64,000 nt of DNA from Streptomyces fradiae (GTDB taxonomy: Bacteria > Actinomycetota > Actinomycetes > Streptomycetales > Streptomycetaceae): contig NZ_CP065958.1 of the NCBI RefSeq assembly GCF_041270065.1, positions 2,852,001-2,916,000 of the forward strand. The letters are read 5' to 3'. Positions 31,847 to 42,592 of the stretch are shown piece after piece. Position 1 is the stretch's first letter, and each line of letters opens with the position of its first letter. A model generated the notes under the pieces. The model was not told the DNA's origin, searched no databases, and was given only the letters and a program-made list of their open reading frames with translations. The translations under genes were made by a program, and so were the position numbers.

Positions 31847-32458
31847 TCACGACTCCGGCGACAGCAGCTCCCGCACCACCGGCACCAGCGCCCGGAACGC
31901 CTGGCCGCGGTGGCTGATCGCGTTCTTCTCGGCCGGGGTGAGTTCGGCGCAGGTCACGTCGTGGCCCTCGGGCTGGAGGATCGGGTCGTAGCCGAAGCCG
32001 TTGGTGCCGGTGGGCTCGTGGCGGAGGGTGCCGGGGAGGCGGCCTTCGACGACGCGTTCCGTGCCGTCCGGGAGGGCGAGGGCCGCCGCGCAGGCGAAGT
32101 GGGCGCCGCGGTGGGCGTCGTCGATGTCGGCGAGCTGGGCGAGGAGCAGGTTGAGGTTGGCCTTGTCGTCGCCGTGGGTGCCGGCCCAGCGGGCGGAGAA
32201 GATGCCGGGGGCGCCGTTCAGGACGTCGACGCAGAGGCCGGAGTCGTCGGCGACGGCGGGCAGGCCGGTGGCCTGGGCCAGGGCGTGGGCCTTGAGCAGG
32301 GCGTTCTCGGCGAAGGTGACGCCGGTTTCCTTGACGTCGGGGATCTCGGGGTACGCGTCCGCGCCGACGAGTTCGAGGTCGAGGCCTGCGTCGGCGAGGA
32401 TCGCGTGGAGTTCGGTGATCTTGCCCGCGTTGCGGGTGGCGAGGATCAGACGGGTCAT
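31847..32458 (-). CDS. rdgB: Non-canonical purine NTP pyrophosphatase (RdgB/HAM1)
   Basis: A 203-residue house-cleaning enzyme that hydrolyses dITP, XTP and similar nucleotides to the monophosphate. Family motifs are TRNAGKITEL near the N-terminus, SGLCVDVLNGAPGIFSARWA and TGTNGFGYDPI. Gene order rph, lipoprotein gene, rdgB on one strand resembles the common rph-rdgB linkage. Confidence 0.95.
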   Translation of the reverse strand: MTRLILATRNAGKITELHAILADAGLDLELVGADAYPEIPDVKETGVTFAENALLKAHALAQATGLPAVADDSGLCVDVLNGAPGIFSARWAGTHGDDKANLNLLLAQLADIDDAHRGAHFACAAALALPDGTERVVEGRLPGTLRHEPTGTNGFGYDPILQPEGHDVTCAELTPAEKNAISHRGQAFRALVPVVRELLSPES

Positions 32459-32499
32459 GCCCCGATTATCCGGGCCTCCGCGGACGGACCACGCACGGT

Positions 32500-32886
32500 C
32501 TAGCCGGGGGTGCAGACCTTGCCGACCTCGGTGGCCGCGTCGGTGATCGGCTTGATGTCGGGCGTGGTGTCGCCGTTCTTCACGGCCGTACGGACGGATT
32601 CGACGCCCTTGGTGAGGTCGTCCACGGCCTTGGACAGGTCCGCGTTGTCCGTCGTGTTCTTGAGGTTGCCCAGCTCGGTGTCGATGCTGTTGAGGGCTTC
32701 CTCGATCTGCGTCGGGTCGTTGGAGGCGTTGCTCACGGCCTGCGAGAGCTTGTCGACGGAGGTCGCGATGGCATCGGCCGTCTTGATGCAGTCCGCGGCC
32801 TTGTCGAGCGCTCCGCAGCCGGTCAGGCCGGTGACGGCGATGGCGACGGTGGCGGCGGCGAGGGCTATGGTGCTGCGGCGCTTCAC
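32500..32886 (-). CDS. Small helical lipoprotein
   Basis: A 128-residue secreted lipoprotein with lipobox LTGC (Cys24) after a typical signal peptide. The mature part is mostly acidic helix (SVDKLSQAVSNASND, LSKAVDDLTKGVESV) with Cys33 and a second Cys near the C-terminus (KVCTPG) that may pair. No enzymatic motif is seen. It sits between rph and rdgB on the same strand. Confidence 0.8.
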   Translation of the reverse strand: MKRRSTIALAAATVAIAVTGLTGCGALDKAADCIKTADAIATSVDKLSQAVSNASNDPTQIEEALNSIDTELGNLKNTTDNADLSKAVDDLTKGVESVRTAVKNGDTTPDIKPITDAATEVGKVCTPG

Positions 32887-33016
32887 GTTCGGGTCCTCCC
32901 CCTACATACGTACGGACACGTACTGACGTACAGACATGGACGGGGCGCACGGTTTCGACCCGTGCGCCCGTGTCGTAAAGGACGCGGTGGCGTCCCGCAG
33001 AGTTCCTGACGGGTTC

Positions 33017-33748
<732 letters not shown>

Positions 33749-33772
33749 GGAATGAGCGTAGCCCCATGCGGA

Positions 33773-33804
33773 AGGGGCCCGTTCCCCTGCCGGAACGGGC
33801 CCCT
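33773..33804. terminator. Terminator downstream of nagF
   Basis: AGGGGCCCGTTCC, a 6-nt loop and GGAACGGGCCCCT form perfect 13-bp arms in the gap between nagF and rph. Confidence 0.85.
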
Positions 33805-33848
33805 CCTGCCGACGTCGGCCGGTCTCGGTGCCGGCCGGTGTCAGCTCG

Positions 33849-34082
33849 TCACATCATGTCTTCGATGTCGGCGGCGATCGGGTCGGCGTCGGTGCCGATG
33901 ACGACCTGGATGGCGGTGCCCATCTTCACGACGCCGTGGGCGCCGGCGGCCTTGAGCGCGGCGTCGTCGACGAGGGACGGGTCGACGACCTCGGTGCGGA
34001 GGCGGGTGATGCAGCCTTCGACCTCTTCGATGTTCTCGATGCCGCCGAGGCCGGCGACGATCTTCTCAGCCTTGCTGGCCAT
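33849..34082 (-). CDS. nagF: PTS N-acetylglucosamine EIIB component
   Basis: A free-standing 77-residue EIIB domain that transfers phosphate from EIIA to incoming sugar. The phosphorylated residue is Cys24 in [12 protein letters not shown]. In S. coelicolor (remembered) NagF works with NagE2 for GlcNAc uptake, and the same divergent arrangement is seen here. ATG at 34082 with AGGGAGAAGC upstream. A DasR-like site lies in the shared upstream region. Confidence 0.9.
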   Translation of the reverse strand: MASKAEKIVAGLGGIENIEEVEGCITRLRTEVVDPSLVDDAALKAAGAHGVVKMGTAIQVVIGTDADPIAADIEDMM

Positions 34083-34242
34083 GTGCTTCTCCCTGTCCGT
34101 TCTGCGCACCGACGATCCGCGGTGATCCGCTTTGTCACGGTAACCCACGGTTGGCCCAACCTCGCGAGCGGATGCCGCCGTTCTGCCGAATGATGACGAT
34201 CACCGGCGGCCTGCCCTGAGCGACCTCCGGGACCCTACCGCA

Positions 34243-34258
34243 ACTGGTCTACACCAGT
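34243..34258. promoter_or_regulatory. DasR-responsive element (dre) between nagF and nagE1
   Basis: ACTGGTCTACACCAGT matches the dre consensus (A-S-TGGTCTAGACCA-S-T) in all but one position. It lies 31 bp before the nagE1 start codon, placing PTS expression under GntR-family DasR control released by glucosamine-6-phosphate. Confidence 0.85.
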
Positions 34259-34288
34259 ATGCATCCGCAGCACCCCGGGAGGACGCCG

Positions 34289-35599
34289 ATGAGTAGCGCC
34301 AGCGCCGATGCCGCCGCCGCCGCGCCGAAGAGATCGATGGGGAGCCGCTTCTTCCAGGGGATGCAGAAGATGGGCCGCAGCCTCCAGCTGCCCATCGCGG
34401 TGCTGCCGGCGGCGGGCATCATCAACCGGTTGGGCCAGCCGGACGTGTTCGGCGCCGACGGACTGGGGTGGGACAACGTCGCGAAGGTGATGGCGGGGGC
34501 CGGCGGTGCGCTGCTCGACGGCAGTCTGGGCCTGCCGCTGCTGTTCTGCATCGGTGTCGCCATCGGCATGGCGAAGAAGGCGGACGGCTCGACCGCGCTG
34601 GCGGCGGTGGTCGGCTTCCTCGTCTACTACAACGTGCTGCGGCAGTTCCCGAAGACCTGTCCGCCGGGCACGAAGGACATCGCCGGCGGCTGCCTCGCCC
34701 CGGACGAGGCCTTCGTCGGCTACACGTATCAGAACCCGGGTGTCTTCGGCGGCATCATCATCGGTCTGCTGACGGCCTATCTGTGGCAGCGGTACCACCG
34801 CACGAAGCTGGTCGACTGGCTGGGCTTCTTCAACGGGCGCCGGCTCGTCCCGATCATCATGGCCTTCGTCGGGATCGCCGTCGCCTCGCTGAGCGTGTGG
34901 ATCTGGCCGCCGATCGGCGACGGCCTGGAGAGCTTCAGCGACTGGCTGGTCGGACTCGGCTCCTGGGGCTCGGGCATCTTCGGCGTCGCGAACCGCGCGC
35001 TGCTCGTGATCGGTCTGCACCAGTTCCTGAACGTGCCCGTCTGGTTCCAGTTCGGCTCCTACACCAAGCCGGACGGCATCACGGTGCACGGTGACATCAC
35101 CATGTTCCTGGCCGGCGACCCGGAGGCCGGCCAGTTCACCACCGGCTTCTTCCCGATCATGATGTTCGCGCTGCCGGCCGCGGCGCTCGCGATCACCCAC
35201 TGCGCCAAGCCGCACCGGCGCAAGGAGATCGGCGGCATGATGCTGTCGGTCGCCCTGACCTCGTTCGTCACCGGCATCACCGAGCCGATCGAGTACTCGT
35301 TCCTCTTCATCGCGCCGGTGCTCTACGCGATCCACGCGGTGCTCACGGGTGTGTCGATGGCGGTGAGCTGGGCGCTCGGGGTGAAGGACGGCTTCAGCTT
35401 CTCGGCCGGTCTGATCGACTACGTGATCAACTGGAACCTGGCGACCAAGCCGTGGCTGATCATTCCGATCGGGCTGTGTTTCGCCGTCGTCTATTACGCG
35501 ATCTTCCGCTTCGCGATCACCAAGTTCAATCTGCCGACTCCCGGGCGCGAGCCGGAGGAGCTGGAGGAGGAGATGGAGCGGGACGTCACGAAGGCGTGA
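34289..35599 (+). CDS. nagE1: PTS EIIC permease, N-acetylglucosamine family
   Basis: A 436-residue EIIC membrane component of the glucose/GlcNAc family. It has about ten hydrophobic segments, RSLQLPIAVLPAAGI at the N-terminus, the HRTKLVDWLGFFNGRRLVPI loop and the substrate-site motif GITEPIEYSFLF. ATG at 34289 with GGGAGG 6 bp upstream; an earlier in-frame ATG at 34259 overlaps the dre. It is a paralogue of the next gene, likely by duplication. Confidence 0.9.
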   Translation: MSSASADAAAAAPKRSMGSRFFQGMQKMGRSLQLPIAVLPAAGIINRLGQPDVFGADGLGWDNVAKVMAGAGGALLDGSLGLPLLFCIGVAIGMAKKADGSTALAAVVGFLVYYNVLRQFPKTCPPGTKDIAGGCLAPDEAFVGYTYQNPGVFGGIIIGLLTAYLWQRYHRTKLVDWLGFFNGRRLVPIIMAFVGIAVASLSVWIWPPIGDGLESFSDWLVGLGSWGSGIFGVANRALLVIGLHQFLNVPVWFQFGSYTKPDGITVHGDITMFLAGDPEAGQFTTGFFPIMMFALPAAALAITHCAKPHRRKEIGGMMLSVALTSFVTGITEPIEYSFLFIAPVLYAIHAVLTGVSMAVSWALGVKDGFSFSAGLIDYVINWNLATKPWLIIPIGLCFAVVYYAIFRFAITKFNLPTPGREPEELEEEMERDVTKA

Positions 35600-35644
35600 A
35601 GCCGCCCCAGGACCCGCCCGACGGGCATTGAACCCGTCCCCCAC

Positions 35645-35674
35645 GGGCCCTCGGACCTCATGGTCCGGGGGCCC
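35645..35674 (+). terminator. Terminator downstream of nagE1
   Basis: GGGCCCTCGGACC, loop TCAT, GGTCCGGGGGCCC (one mismatch) followed by TTTGTC. It separates nagE1 from nagE2. Confidence 0.8.
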
Positions 35675-35748
35675 TTTGTCGTCCCCTGTCCGACTTTGCC
35701 GAAGCCCACAGAATTCACAGGTTCCTTATCTAAGTCTCACGTGCTACA

Positions 35749-35764
35749 ACTGGTCTACACCACT
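35749..35764. promoter_or_regulatory. dre site 1 upstream of nagE2
   Basis: ACTGGTCTACACCACT closely matches the DasR consensus. Confidence 0.85.
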
Positions 35765-35765
35765 C

Positions 35766-35781
35766 ATTGGTGTAGACCACG
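35766..35781. promoter_or_regulatory. dre site 2 upstream of nagE2
   Basis: ATTGGTGTAGACCACG is a second DasR-like site one base from the first, giving a tandem operator as remembered for S. coelicolor nagE2. A weaker GGTCCAGACC lies just downstream. Confidence 0.8.
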
Positions 35782-35868
35782 CGGTCCAGACCACCGCGTT
35801 CCCCGAGACGCCGCCGTCACCCCCTTTCACTGTCCTCTGGCGGCGCCTTGCCCAACTGGAGGAAGTTG

Positions 35869-37134
35869 ATGAGTACGGCCACCGCCCAGGCCGCCGCTCC
35901 CGCGAAGAAGCGCGGATCCGGCCTGTTCCAGGGCCTGCAGAAGGTCGGTCGCAGCCTGCAGCTGCCGATCGCCGTGCTGCCGGCCGCGGGTATCTTGCTC
36001 CGTCTCGGCCAGCCCGACGTCTTCGGCGCCGAGGGTCTCGGCTGGGGCAAGGTCGCCACGGTCTTCGCCAATGCCGGAGACGCGGTCTTCGCCAACATGC
36101 CGCTGCTGTTCTGCGTCGGCATCGCGATCGGTTTCGCCAAGAAGGCCGACGGCTCCACCGCCCTCGCCGCCCTCGTCGGCTTCCTCGTCTACCAGAGCGT
36201 CCTGAAGGCGTTCCCGGTCACCGAGGCCGTGGTCAACACGACCGCCAACGACGGTGTCGACGTCGCCGCGACGTACAACGACCCCAAGGTCTTCGGCGGC
36301 ATCATCATGGGTCTGCTCGGTGCCGTCGTCTGGCAGCGGTACCACCGCACCAAGCTGGTCGACTGGCTCGGCTTCTTCAACGGCCGCCGGCTCGTCCCGA
36401 TCCTCATGGCCTTCGTCGGCACCCTGATGGGCGTGCTGTTCGGTCTCCTCTGGGAGCCGATCGGCGGCGTCATCACCGACTTCGGCAACTGGATGACCGG
36501 CCTCGGTGCCGCCGGCTCCGGCATCTTCGGCGCCATCAACCGCGCCCTGCTCCCCATCGGCATGCACCAGTTCGTGAACACCGTCGCCTGGCAGGAGATC
36601 GGCTCCTTCACCGACTCCACCGGCGCCGTCTGGCACGGCGACCTGCCGCGCTTCTTCCACGGTGACCCGGCCGCCGGCCAGTTCATGTCGGGCTTCTTCC
36701 CGATCATGATGTTCGCCCTGCCGGCCGTCGCCCTGGCGATCACCCACGCCGCCCGCCCCGAGCGCCGCAAGGTCGTCGGCGGCATGATGTTCTCGCTCGC
36801 CCTGACCTCCTTCGTCACCGGCATCACCGAGCCCATCGAGTTCGCCTTCATGTTCCTGGCGCCGCTGCTGTACGTGATCCACGCGGTGCTCACCGCCGCC
36901 TCGATGGTCATCACCTCGGCCCTCGGCGTGCACCACGGCTTCACCTTCTCCGCCGGTGCGCTGGACTACTTCCTGAACTGGACGTACGCGACCAAGCCGT
37001 GGCTGATCATCCCGATCGGTCTGGTCTTCGCGGCGATCTACTACGTGGTCTTCCGCTTCGCGATCGTCAAGTTCAACATCATGACCCCGGGCCGCGAGCC
37101 CGACGAGGAGCTCGAGGACCTCACCAAGGCGTGA
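35869..37134 (+). CDS. nagE2: PTS N-acetylglucosamine EIIC permease
   Basis: A 421-residue EIIC protein highly similar to the preceding gene product: same RSLQLPIAVLPAAGI opening, HRTKLVDWLGFFNGRRLVPI loop and GITEPIEF motif. In S. coelicolor NagE2 is the main GlcNAc permease and is controlled by tandem dre sites, also found here. ATG at 35869 with GGAGG 6 bp upstream. Confidence 0.93.
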   Translation: MSTATAQAAAPAKKRGSGLFQGLQKVGRSLQLPIAVLPAAGILLRLGQPDVFGAEGLGWGKVATVFANAGDAVFANMPLLFCVGIAIGFAKKADGSTALAALVGFLVYQSVLKAFPVTEAVVNTTANDGVDVAATYNDPKVFGGIIMGLLGAVVWQRYHRTKLVDWLGFFNGRRLVPILMAFVGTLMGVLFGLLWEPIGGVITDFGNWMTGLGAAGSGIFGAINRALLPIGMHQFVNTVAWQEIGSFTDSTGAVWHGDLPRFFHGDPAAGQFMSGFFPIMMFALPAVALAITHAARPERRKVVGGMMFSLALTSFVTGITEPIEFAFMFLAPLLYVIHAVLTAASMVITSALGVHHGFTFSAGALDYFLNWTYATKPWLIIPIGLVFAAIYYVVFRFAIVKFNIMTPGREPDEELEDLTKA

Positions 37135-37156
37135 GCCTCCTCCCGTACGCACCAGG

Positions 37157-37182
37157 GGCCCGGAACCGTATGGTTCCGGGCC
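37157..37182. terminator. Terminator between nagE2 and the convergent MBL gene
   Basis: GGCCCGGAACC, loop GTAT, GGTTCCGGGCC: perfect 11-bp arms between two convergent stop codons. Confidence 0.85.
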
Positions 37183-37205
37183 ACTGGCCGTGTGTCCGCG
37201 CGCTC

Positions 37206-37958
37206 TCAGATCTCGTACACCGCGCCCGCGCGGGCCAGTTCCGCCGGGCCGTGGAAGACCTCGCGGGCGTCGGCCAGGTTGCGTTCGCCGTCCGTCCACG
37301 GGGGGATGTGGGTGAGGACGAGGCGGCCGACGGAGGCGCGGGCGGCGTGGGCGCCGGCTTCGCGGCCGTTGAGGTGGAGCGCCGGGATGTCTTCCTTGCC
37401 GTGGGTGAAGGAGGCCTCGCAGAGGAAGAGGTCGGTGCCGTCGGCCAGCTCGTGGAGGGCGTCGCAGACGCCGGTGTCACCCGAGTAGGTCAGCGAGCGG
37501 CCGCCGTGCTCGATCCGGATGCCGAAGGCCTCGACCGGGTGCTGGACCTTCTCCGTGCGCACCTGGAAGGGGCCGATCTCGAAGCTGCCGGAGCTCAGGG
37601 TGCGGAAGTCGAAGGCCTCGCCCATCGCGCCGGGCGTGGGGATGTCCGCGTACGCCGTGGTCAGGCGCTGCTCGGCGCCCTCGGGGGCGTAGACGGGGAG
37701 GGCCGGGCACCGGCCGCCGTCGTGGCGGTAGTAGCGGGCGACGAAGTAGCCGCACATGTCGATGCAGTGGTCGGCGTGCAGATGGCTGAGGAAGATCGCG
37801 TCGAGGTCGTACAGACCGATGTGGCGCTGCAGCTCGCCGAGGGCGCCGTTGCCCATGTCGAGGAGCAGCCGGAAGCCGTCGGCCTCTACGAGGTAGCTCG
37901 AACAGGCCGATTCCGCGGACGGGAACGACCCGGAGCAGCCGACGACGGTGAGCTTCAT
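37206..37958 (-). CDS. Metallo-beta-lactamase-fold hydrolase (RNase Z-like)
   Basis: A 250-residue MBL-fold protein with the zinc motif HLHADH (His59, His61, Asp63, His64), a further metal Asp in TYSGDTG and His in LVLTHIPPW. The general form KLTVVGCSGSFP...SSYLVEADG resembles RNase Z-like and cyclic-phosphodiesterase-like hydrolases. The substrate is not known. The upstream 202-bp gap is divergent from the PemK-like gene. Confidence 0.85.
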   Translation of the reverse strand: MKLTVVGCSGSFPSAESACSSYLVEADGFRLLLDMGNGALGELQRHIGLYDLDAIFLSHLHADHCIDMCGYFVARYYRHDGGRCPALPVYAPEGAEQRLTTAYADIPTPGAMGEAFDFRTLSSGSFEIGPFQVRTEKVQHPVEAFGIRIEHGGRSLTYSGDTGVCDALHELADGTDLFLCEASFTHGKEDIPALHLNGREAGAHAARASVGRLVLTHIPPWTDGERNLADAREVFHGPAELARAGAVYEI

Positions 37959-38160
37959 GGAGCGTGAACCTCCGTGGACGGGTGCGGAAAGCGCGCTGCT
38001 GGCGGGGAGGTCGTGCGGTCTGTCGAGAGTACGGCGCGTGGCGGCCGGTCGCTCCTCCGTGGCGGCCCGTTGTGGGGGAACTCACGGGCTCTGTCACCGG
38101 TTCGGATGGATGGCGGGGCGTCCCGGCGGCGCGGCGTGCGCGACGGTACGGTCTTGAGGT

Positions 38161-38634
38161 ATGGACATGTCGTGGTGGCCCGCGCTCGTCGCGGTGGTGG
38201 TGCTCGCACTCGTCGTGGCGCTGGCCGACGGGTGGCGCCGCTCGGGCCGCCGGCCTTCCGGGCGTACGCGTCCGCCGGCCCGGCCGAAGCGGACGGCGCC
38301 GCCGCGCGGGCCGGCGCCGGAGCGGCTGCCGCGGCCCGGTGAGATCTGGTGGGCGGACGTGCCCTTCGAGGACGGGCCCGGGTCCAAGGACCGGCCGTGT
38401 CTGGTGCTCGCGCTGCGCGGGGACAATGCCCTGGTCGCGAAGATCACCAGCAAGTACCACGACGAGCGGCCGGGGGTGATCGCGCTGCCGCCGGGCTCGG
38501 TGGGCGACGCGCAGGGGCGGCCGAGCTTCCTGGAGACGGACGAGCTGCGGGACGTGCCGGTGTGGGAGTTCCGCCGGAGAGTGGGAACGGCGGACCCGGT
38601 CGTGTGGGACCAGGTCCGCCATCTGGCGCGTTAG
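38161..38634 (+). CDS. Membrane-anchored PemK/MazF-like protein
   Basis: A 157-residue protein with an unusual layout. Residues 4-24 form a membrane helix (WWPALVAVVVLALVVALADG) and residues 25-58 an Arg/Pro-rich linker. Then comes a PemK/MazF-fold domain with PRPGEIWWADVPFEDGPGSKDRPCLVL, the conserved start of the toxin fold. No antitoxin gene is adjacent: the neighbours are an MBL hydrolase and cysM. It may be a non-toxic or regulatory relative; endoribonuclease activity is not established. Confidence 0.8.
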   Translation: MDMSWWPALVAVVVLALVVALADGWRRSGRRPSGRTRPPARPKRTAPPRGPAPERLPRPGEIWWADVPFEDGPGSKDRPCLVLALRGDNALVAKITSKYHDERPGVIALPPGSVGDAQGRPSFLETDELRDVPVWEFRRRVGTADPVVWDQVRHLAR

Positions 38635-38656
38635 CGGAGATACGCGGGCCGGGGGC

Positions 38657-40180
<1,524 letters not shown>

Positions 40181-40212
40181 TCATCGTATCGATTCCCGGT
40201 CCGGGTTCCGGA

Positions 40213-40226
40213 ATGTGATCTCACAT
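40213..40226. promoter_or_regulatory. Palindrome upstream of the cys leader peptide
   Basis: ATGTGATCTCACAT is a perfect 14-bp palindrome (arms ATGTGA/TCACAT) located about 35 bp upstream of the putative transcription start of the leader-cysO-cysM unit. The cognate regulator is unknown. Confidence 0.5.
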
Positions 40227-40308
40227 CGCGGACTGATCGCGTTCGCCTGCCGGACCCGGAGGCGGGACGGCCCGCCGTGCGCCCTGCTCGTACGCCTGCT
40301 CCCGCGCC

Positions 40309-40734
40309 CTACTCGTACGCCTCGACGACCTTGACCTCTTCCTCCTCCACCACGCCCTCGACGATGGTGTACGAGCGGAACTGGAAGGGGCCCGCGCCGT
40401 CGGCGTCCGCGGTGGAGACGAGCACGTAGTGCGCCTGCGGCTCGTTGGCGTAGGAGATGTCGGTACGGGACGGGTAGGCCTCCGTCGCCGTGTGCGAGTG
40501 GTAGACGATCACCGGCTCCTCGTCGCGGTCGTCCATCTCGCGGTAGAGCTTGAGCAGATCGGCGGAGTCGAACTCGTAGAAGGTGGGCGAGCGTGCCGCG
40601 TTCAGCATCGGGATGAAGCGCTCGGGGCGGCCGCTGCCGGCCGGCCCCGCGACCACGCCGCAGGCCTCGTCGGGGTGGTCCGCGCGGGCGTGTTCCACGA
40701 TCTGGTCGTACAGGGCTCGGGTGATGGTCAGCAT
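40309..40734 (-). CDS. mec: M67-family JAMM metallopeptidase Mec
   Basis: A 141-residue zinc protease that hydrolyses the CysO-cysteine adduct in the CysO pathway. JAMM residues are Glu23 (DEACG), His79-x-His81, Ser89 and Asp92 (HSHTATEAYPSRTD). It lies upstream of the leader, cysO and cysM on the same strand, completing the pathway. TATCCT on the minus strand at 40742-40747 looks like a -10 only 8 bp from the ATG, suggesting a leaderless transcript. Confidence 0.93.
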   Translation of the reverse strand: MLTITRALYDQIVEHARADHPDEACGVVAGPAGSGRPERFIPMLNAARSPTFYEFDSADLLKLYREMDDRDEEPVIVYHSHTATEAYPSRTDISYANEPQAHYVLVSTADADGAGPFQFRSYTIVEGVVEEEEVKVVEAYE

Positions 40735-40753
40735 GCCGACAGGATAAGCAGAC

Positions 40754-40790
40754 GGGCCGCCCCGTACCGAGATTCGGTACGAGACGGCCC
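40754..40790. terminator. Terminator downstream of the amino-acid permease
   Basis: GGGCCG...GTACCGA-GAT-TCGGTAC...CGGCCC forms a two-part stem between the permease stop and mec. Confidence 0.75.
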
Positions 40791-40830
40791 GGATGCTGAG
40801 ACCACGCAGGTCAGCACGGTACGGAGCCGG

Positions 40831-42267
40831 TCAGACCTGCTTGCTGAACGCGGCGCCCTCGGGGTTGCGGGCCTTGAGCACCAGGTAGGAGACGGCCAGG
40901 ATCAGGCCCCACACCGGGGCGCCGTACAGCGCCACGCGGTTGTCCTTGTCCATCGCCATCGTCGTGATGACCATGCCGATGAAGGCGAGCGAGAAGGCGC
41001 TGAGCCAGATGCCGCCCGGGGCCTTGAAGGAGGACTGGGGCAGCTCGCCGCGGTCGGCCTTGAGGCGGTAGCGGATCTGGCAGACCAGGATGACGATCCA
41101 GGCCCACATGCCGGAGATGGTGGCGAAGGAGACGACGTAGTTGAACGCCTCGCCGGGCCACTGGTAGTTGATCCAGACGCCGACCATCATCAGCGCGGCC
41201 GAGACGGTGGTGCCGACCAGCGGGGTGCCGCTCTTCGTCAGCCGGGTGAAGACCTTCGGGCCCTGGCCGTTGAGCGCGAGGTCGCGCAGCATCCGGCCGG
41301 TGGAGTACATGCCCGAGTTGCAGGAGGACAGGGCCGCGGTCAGGACCACGAAGTTGACGATGGCGGCGCCGATGCCCAGGCCCATCTTCTCGAAGGCCGC
41401 GACGAACGGGGAGACGCCGGGCTGGAACTCGGTCCACGGCACGACCGAAAGGATCATGATCAGCGCGCCGACGTAGAAGACGGCGATGCGCCACGGCACG
41501 GTGTTGATGGCCTTCGGCAGGACCGTCTTCGGGTCCTTGGACTCGCCCGCGGTGACGCCGACCAGCTCGACGGCGAGGAAGGCGAACATGACCATCTGCA
41601 GGGTCATCAGGGTGGAGAAGATGCCGTCCTTGCCGGCGAAGAAGCCGCCCAGGTCCCACAGGTGGGTCACGGACGCGGTGTCGCCCGCGTCGGAGAAGCC
41701 GAGGGTGAGGATGCCGGCGCAGATCAGGATCATGCCGACGATGGCGGTGACCTTGACCATGGAGAACCAGAACTCGAGCTCACCGAAGAGCTTCACCGAG
41801 ATCAGGTTGGCGGCGTAGAGGATCACCGTGAAGACGAGGGCGGACAGCCACTGCGGGATGTCCCACCAGTACGTCATGTAGGTGGCGGCGGCGGTGACCT
41901 CGGTGATGCCGGTGACGACCCAGAAGAGCCAGTACGTCCAGCCGGTCACGAACCCCGCGAAGGGGCCGATGAACTCGCGGGCGTACTCGGAGAAGGAGCC
42001 CGAGACCGGGCGGTACATGAGGAGCTCGCCGAGCGCCCGCATGATGAAGAAGATGACGAGGCCCGCGACGGCGTACGCGAGGATCAGGCTGGGTCCCGCG
42101 ATGGAGATGCCCTTGCCCGCGCCGAGGAAGAGGCCGGTGCCGATGGCGCCGCCGATCGCGATCATCTGGATCTGACGTGCGCCGAGTGCCCGGTGATAGC
42201 CCTCGCCGGCTGCGGTGTCCGCGGCCTCATTGCCGTCGTGCTGCTGGTCGACCTGCACTGAGGTCAT
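40831..42267 (-). CDS. APC-family amino acid permease
   Basis: A 478-residue transporter with 12 hydrophobic segments. The first helix has ARQIQMIAIGGAIGTGLFLGAG, the APC/AAT signature, and MRALGELLMYRPVSGSF follows. It probably imports an amino acid by proton symport; specificity cannot be read. GAGAAAGG precedes the ATG at 42267. The 325-bp upstream region is its promoter region. Confidence 0.9.
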   Translation of the reverse strand: MTSVQVDQQHDGNEAADTAAGEGYHRALGARQIQMIAIGGAIGTGLFLGAGKGISIAGPSLILAYAVAGLVIFFIMRALGELLMYRPVSGSFSEYAREFIGPFAGFVTGWTYWLFWVVTGITEVTAAATYMTYWWDIPQWLSALVFTVILYAANLISVKLFGELEFWFSMVKVTAIVGMILICAGILTLGFSDAGDTASVTHLWDLGGFFAGKDGIFSTLMTLQMVMFAFLAVELVGVTAGESKDPKTVLPKAINTVPWRIAVFYVGALIMILSVVPWTEFQPGVSPFVAAFEKMGLGIGAAIVNFVVLTAALSSCNSGMYSTGRMLRDLALNGQGPKVFTRLTKSGTPLVGTTVSAALMMVGVWINYQWPGEAFNYVVSFATISGMWAWIVILVCQIRYRLKADRGELPQSSFKAPGGIWLSAFSLAFIGMVITTMAMDKDNRVALYGAPVWGLILAVSYLVLKARNPEGAAFSKQV

Positions 42268-42592
42268 GGTGGTGCGCCTTTCTCCATGCTGATCCGCGCA
42301 CCGGCCGGCTCGGCCGTCCGTGCTGCGGATCAGGTCCTGATCCCCCCGGATGTGGAATGGAGTGCTACCGGCGGTCAGCCGGTCCCAGCGCCCCCGGGGA
42401 CAGGGGTGGCGTCCCCGGGTGGTCGTGAAGATTTATCACGGGGTTCACCGTGATCGACCGTTGTGCGCGTGACCCACACCACTCGAAAGAGCGGACGAAA
42501 AGGACTCAATAGAGCAAGGAAGGCACTTGAATAACGTATTCGTTATCCGGATTTGAGCGTCCGCTGAGCGAACGCACGACGAGCGGACCGAT
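42268..42592. other. 325-bp gap upstream of the permease
   Basis: No gene is seen. It has a comparatively AT-rich segment (42478-42556) with the inverted repeat ATAACG-TATT-CGTTAT at 42531-42546 and several short GC inverted repeats nearer the permease. It probably holds the permease promoter and operators. Confidence 0.5.

Noticed and set aside
38161..38634. Complete type II toxin-antitoxin locus
   Set aside because: No antitoxin-like small gene on either side; only the MazF-like protein is supported.
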